Source: a virus
Virus record (IMG/VR): IMGVR_UViG_3300029922_000175
Location: 1 to 37,162 of that record
Length of the DNA: 37,162 bases
Strand: one strand, 5' to 3'
A program made the position numbers and the translations under genes. The stretch's first letter is position 1; each line of letters opens with the position of its first letter. Shown piece by piece: positions 37,156-37,162 of the stretch. The notes below the pieces were generated by a model. It did not search any database and was not told the DNA's origin. It worked only from the letters and a program-made list of their open reading frames with translations.

Positions 37156-37162
37156 GCTAATT

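Noticed and set aside
1-37162. Stop-codon reassignment as in some large gut phages
   Set aside because: TGA and TAA are used as stops at tight ATGA/TAATG junctions and no gene shows repeated in-frame TAG or TGA; the broken gene at 25199 is a single local case.
1-37162. CRISPR array or insertion sequence
   Set aside because: No regularly spaced repeats with unique spacers and no transposase frame; the iterons at 31647 are directly adjacent without spacers.

Overview
The window is a piece of an AT-rich double-stranded DNA tailed-phage genome (or a prophage of one). It carries a large terminase, a portal protein, a collagen-like fibre, a phage-type sigma factor, a PhoH-type ATPase, an HNH endonuclease and dozens of very small genes. 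Nearly everything is on the minus strand, so transcription runs from high to low coordinates. Only two genes are convincingly on the plus strand: an orphan at 13396-13845 and the HNH gene at 26948-27490. Stops are TAA, TGA and one TAG, so the standard bacterial code fits. Shine-Dalgarno sites are essentially absent. The host cannot be named. The Asn/Thr-rich secreted proteins with fibronectin-like and laminin-G-like parts resemble secreted proteins of Verrucomicrobiota and relatives, but this is a weak inference.

Layout, left to right. 1-8.3 kb: virion genes (two tandem paralogous surface or fibre proteins, a repeat protein, the portal, a collagen-like fibre). 8.3-14.7 kb: the terminase ATPase/nuclease, coupled to a zinc-finger ERCC4-type nuclease, an unknown 362-residue protein, a sigma factor with a cysteine cluster, a zinc-ribbon protein, PhoH and a coupled microgene. 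14.7-21.6 kb: a block of Sec-exported proteins, including a GH5-like glycoside hydrolase and a 1132-residue beta-propeller/FnIII protein, with a small holin-like membrane protein. 21.6-24.9 kb: a long leader, then a DUF932 protein and small genes separated by intrinsic terminators, plus a probable small RNA. 25-37.2 kb: some 45 tiny genes, many too short for ordinary gene finders, including a minimal kinase-like protein, a HExxH protein and several single-helix membrane microproteins. A 590-bp non-coding island at 31.56-32.15 kb looks like a replication origin or other cis-acting locus.

The most striking organisational feature is in the right third. At least 20 genes or gene pairs have their own sigma70-like promoter (TTGAC[A/T], 16-17 bp, TAATCT/TATTAT-like), and the ATG sits 6-8 nt after the -10 box, exactly where transcription should start. 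This predicts systematic leaderless mRNAs. A second promoter type (-10 TATTCT) precedes genes with real leaders; there the ATG at the leaderless position is followed almost at once by a stop codon. Other candidates for novelty are a 101-nt foldable element with 12-bp inverted ends and 15-bp flanking direct repeats (30449-30586), a small RNA between two terminators (24452-24578), a 131-nt G-free tract with 11-bp iterons, and the phage-encoded exported glycoside hydrolase cluster.
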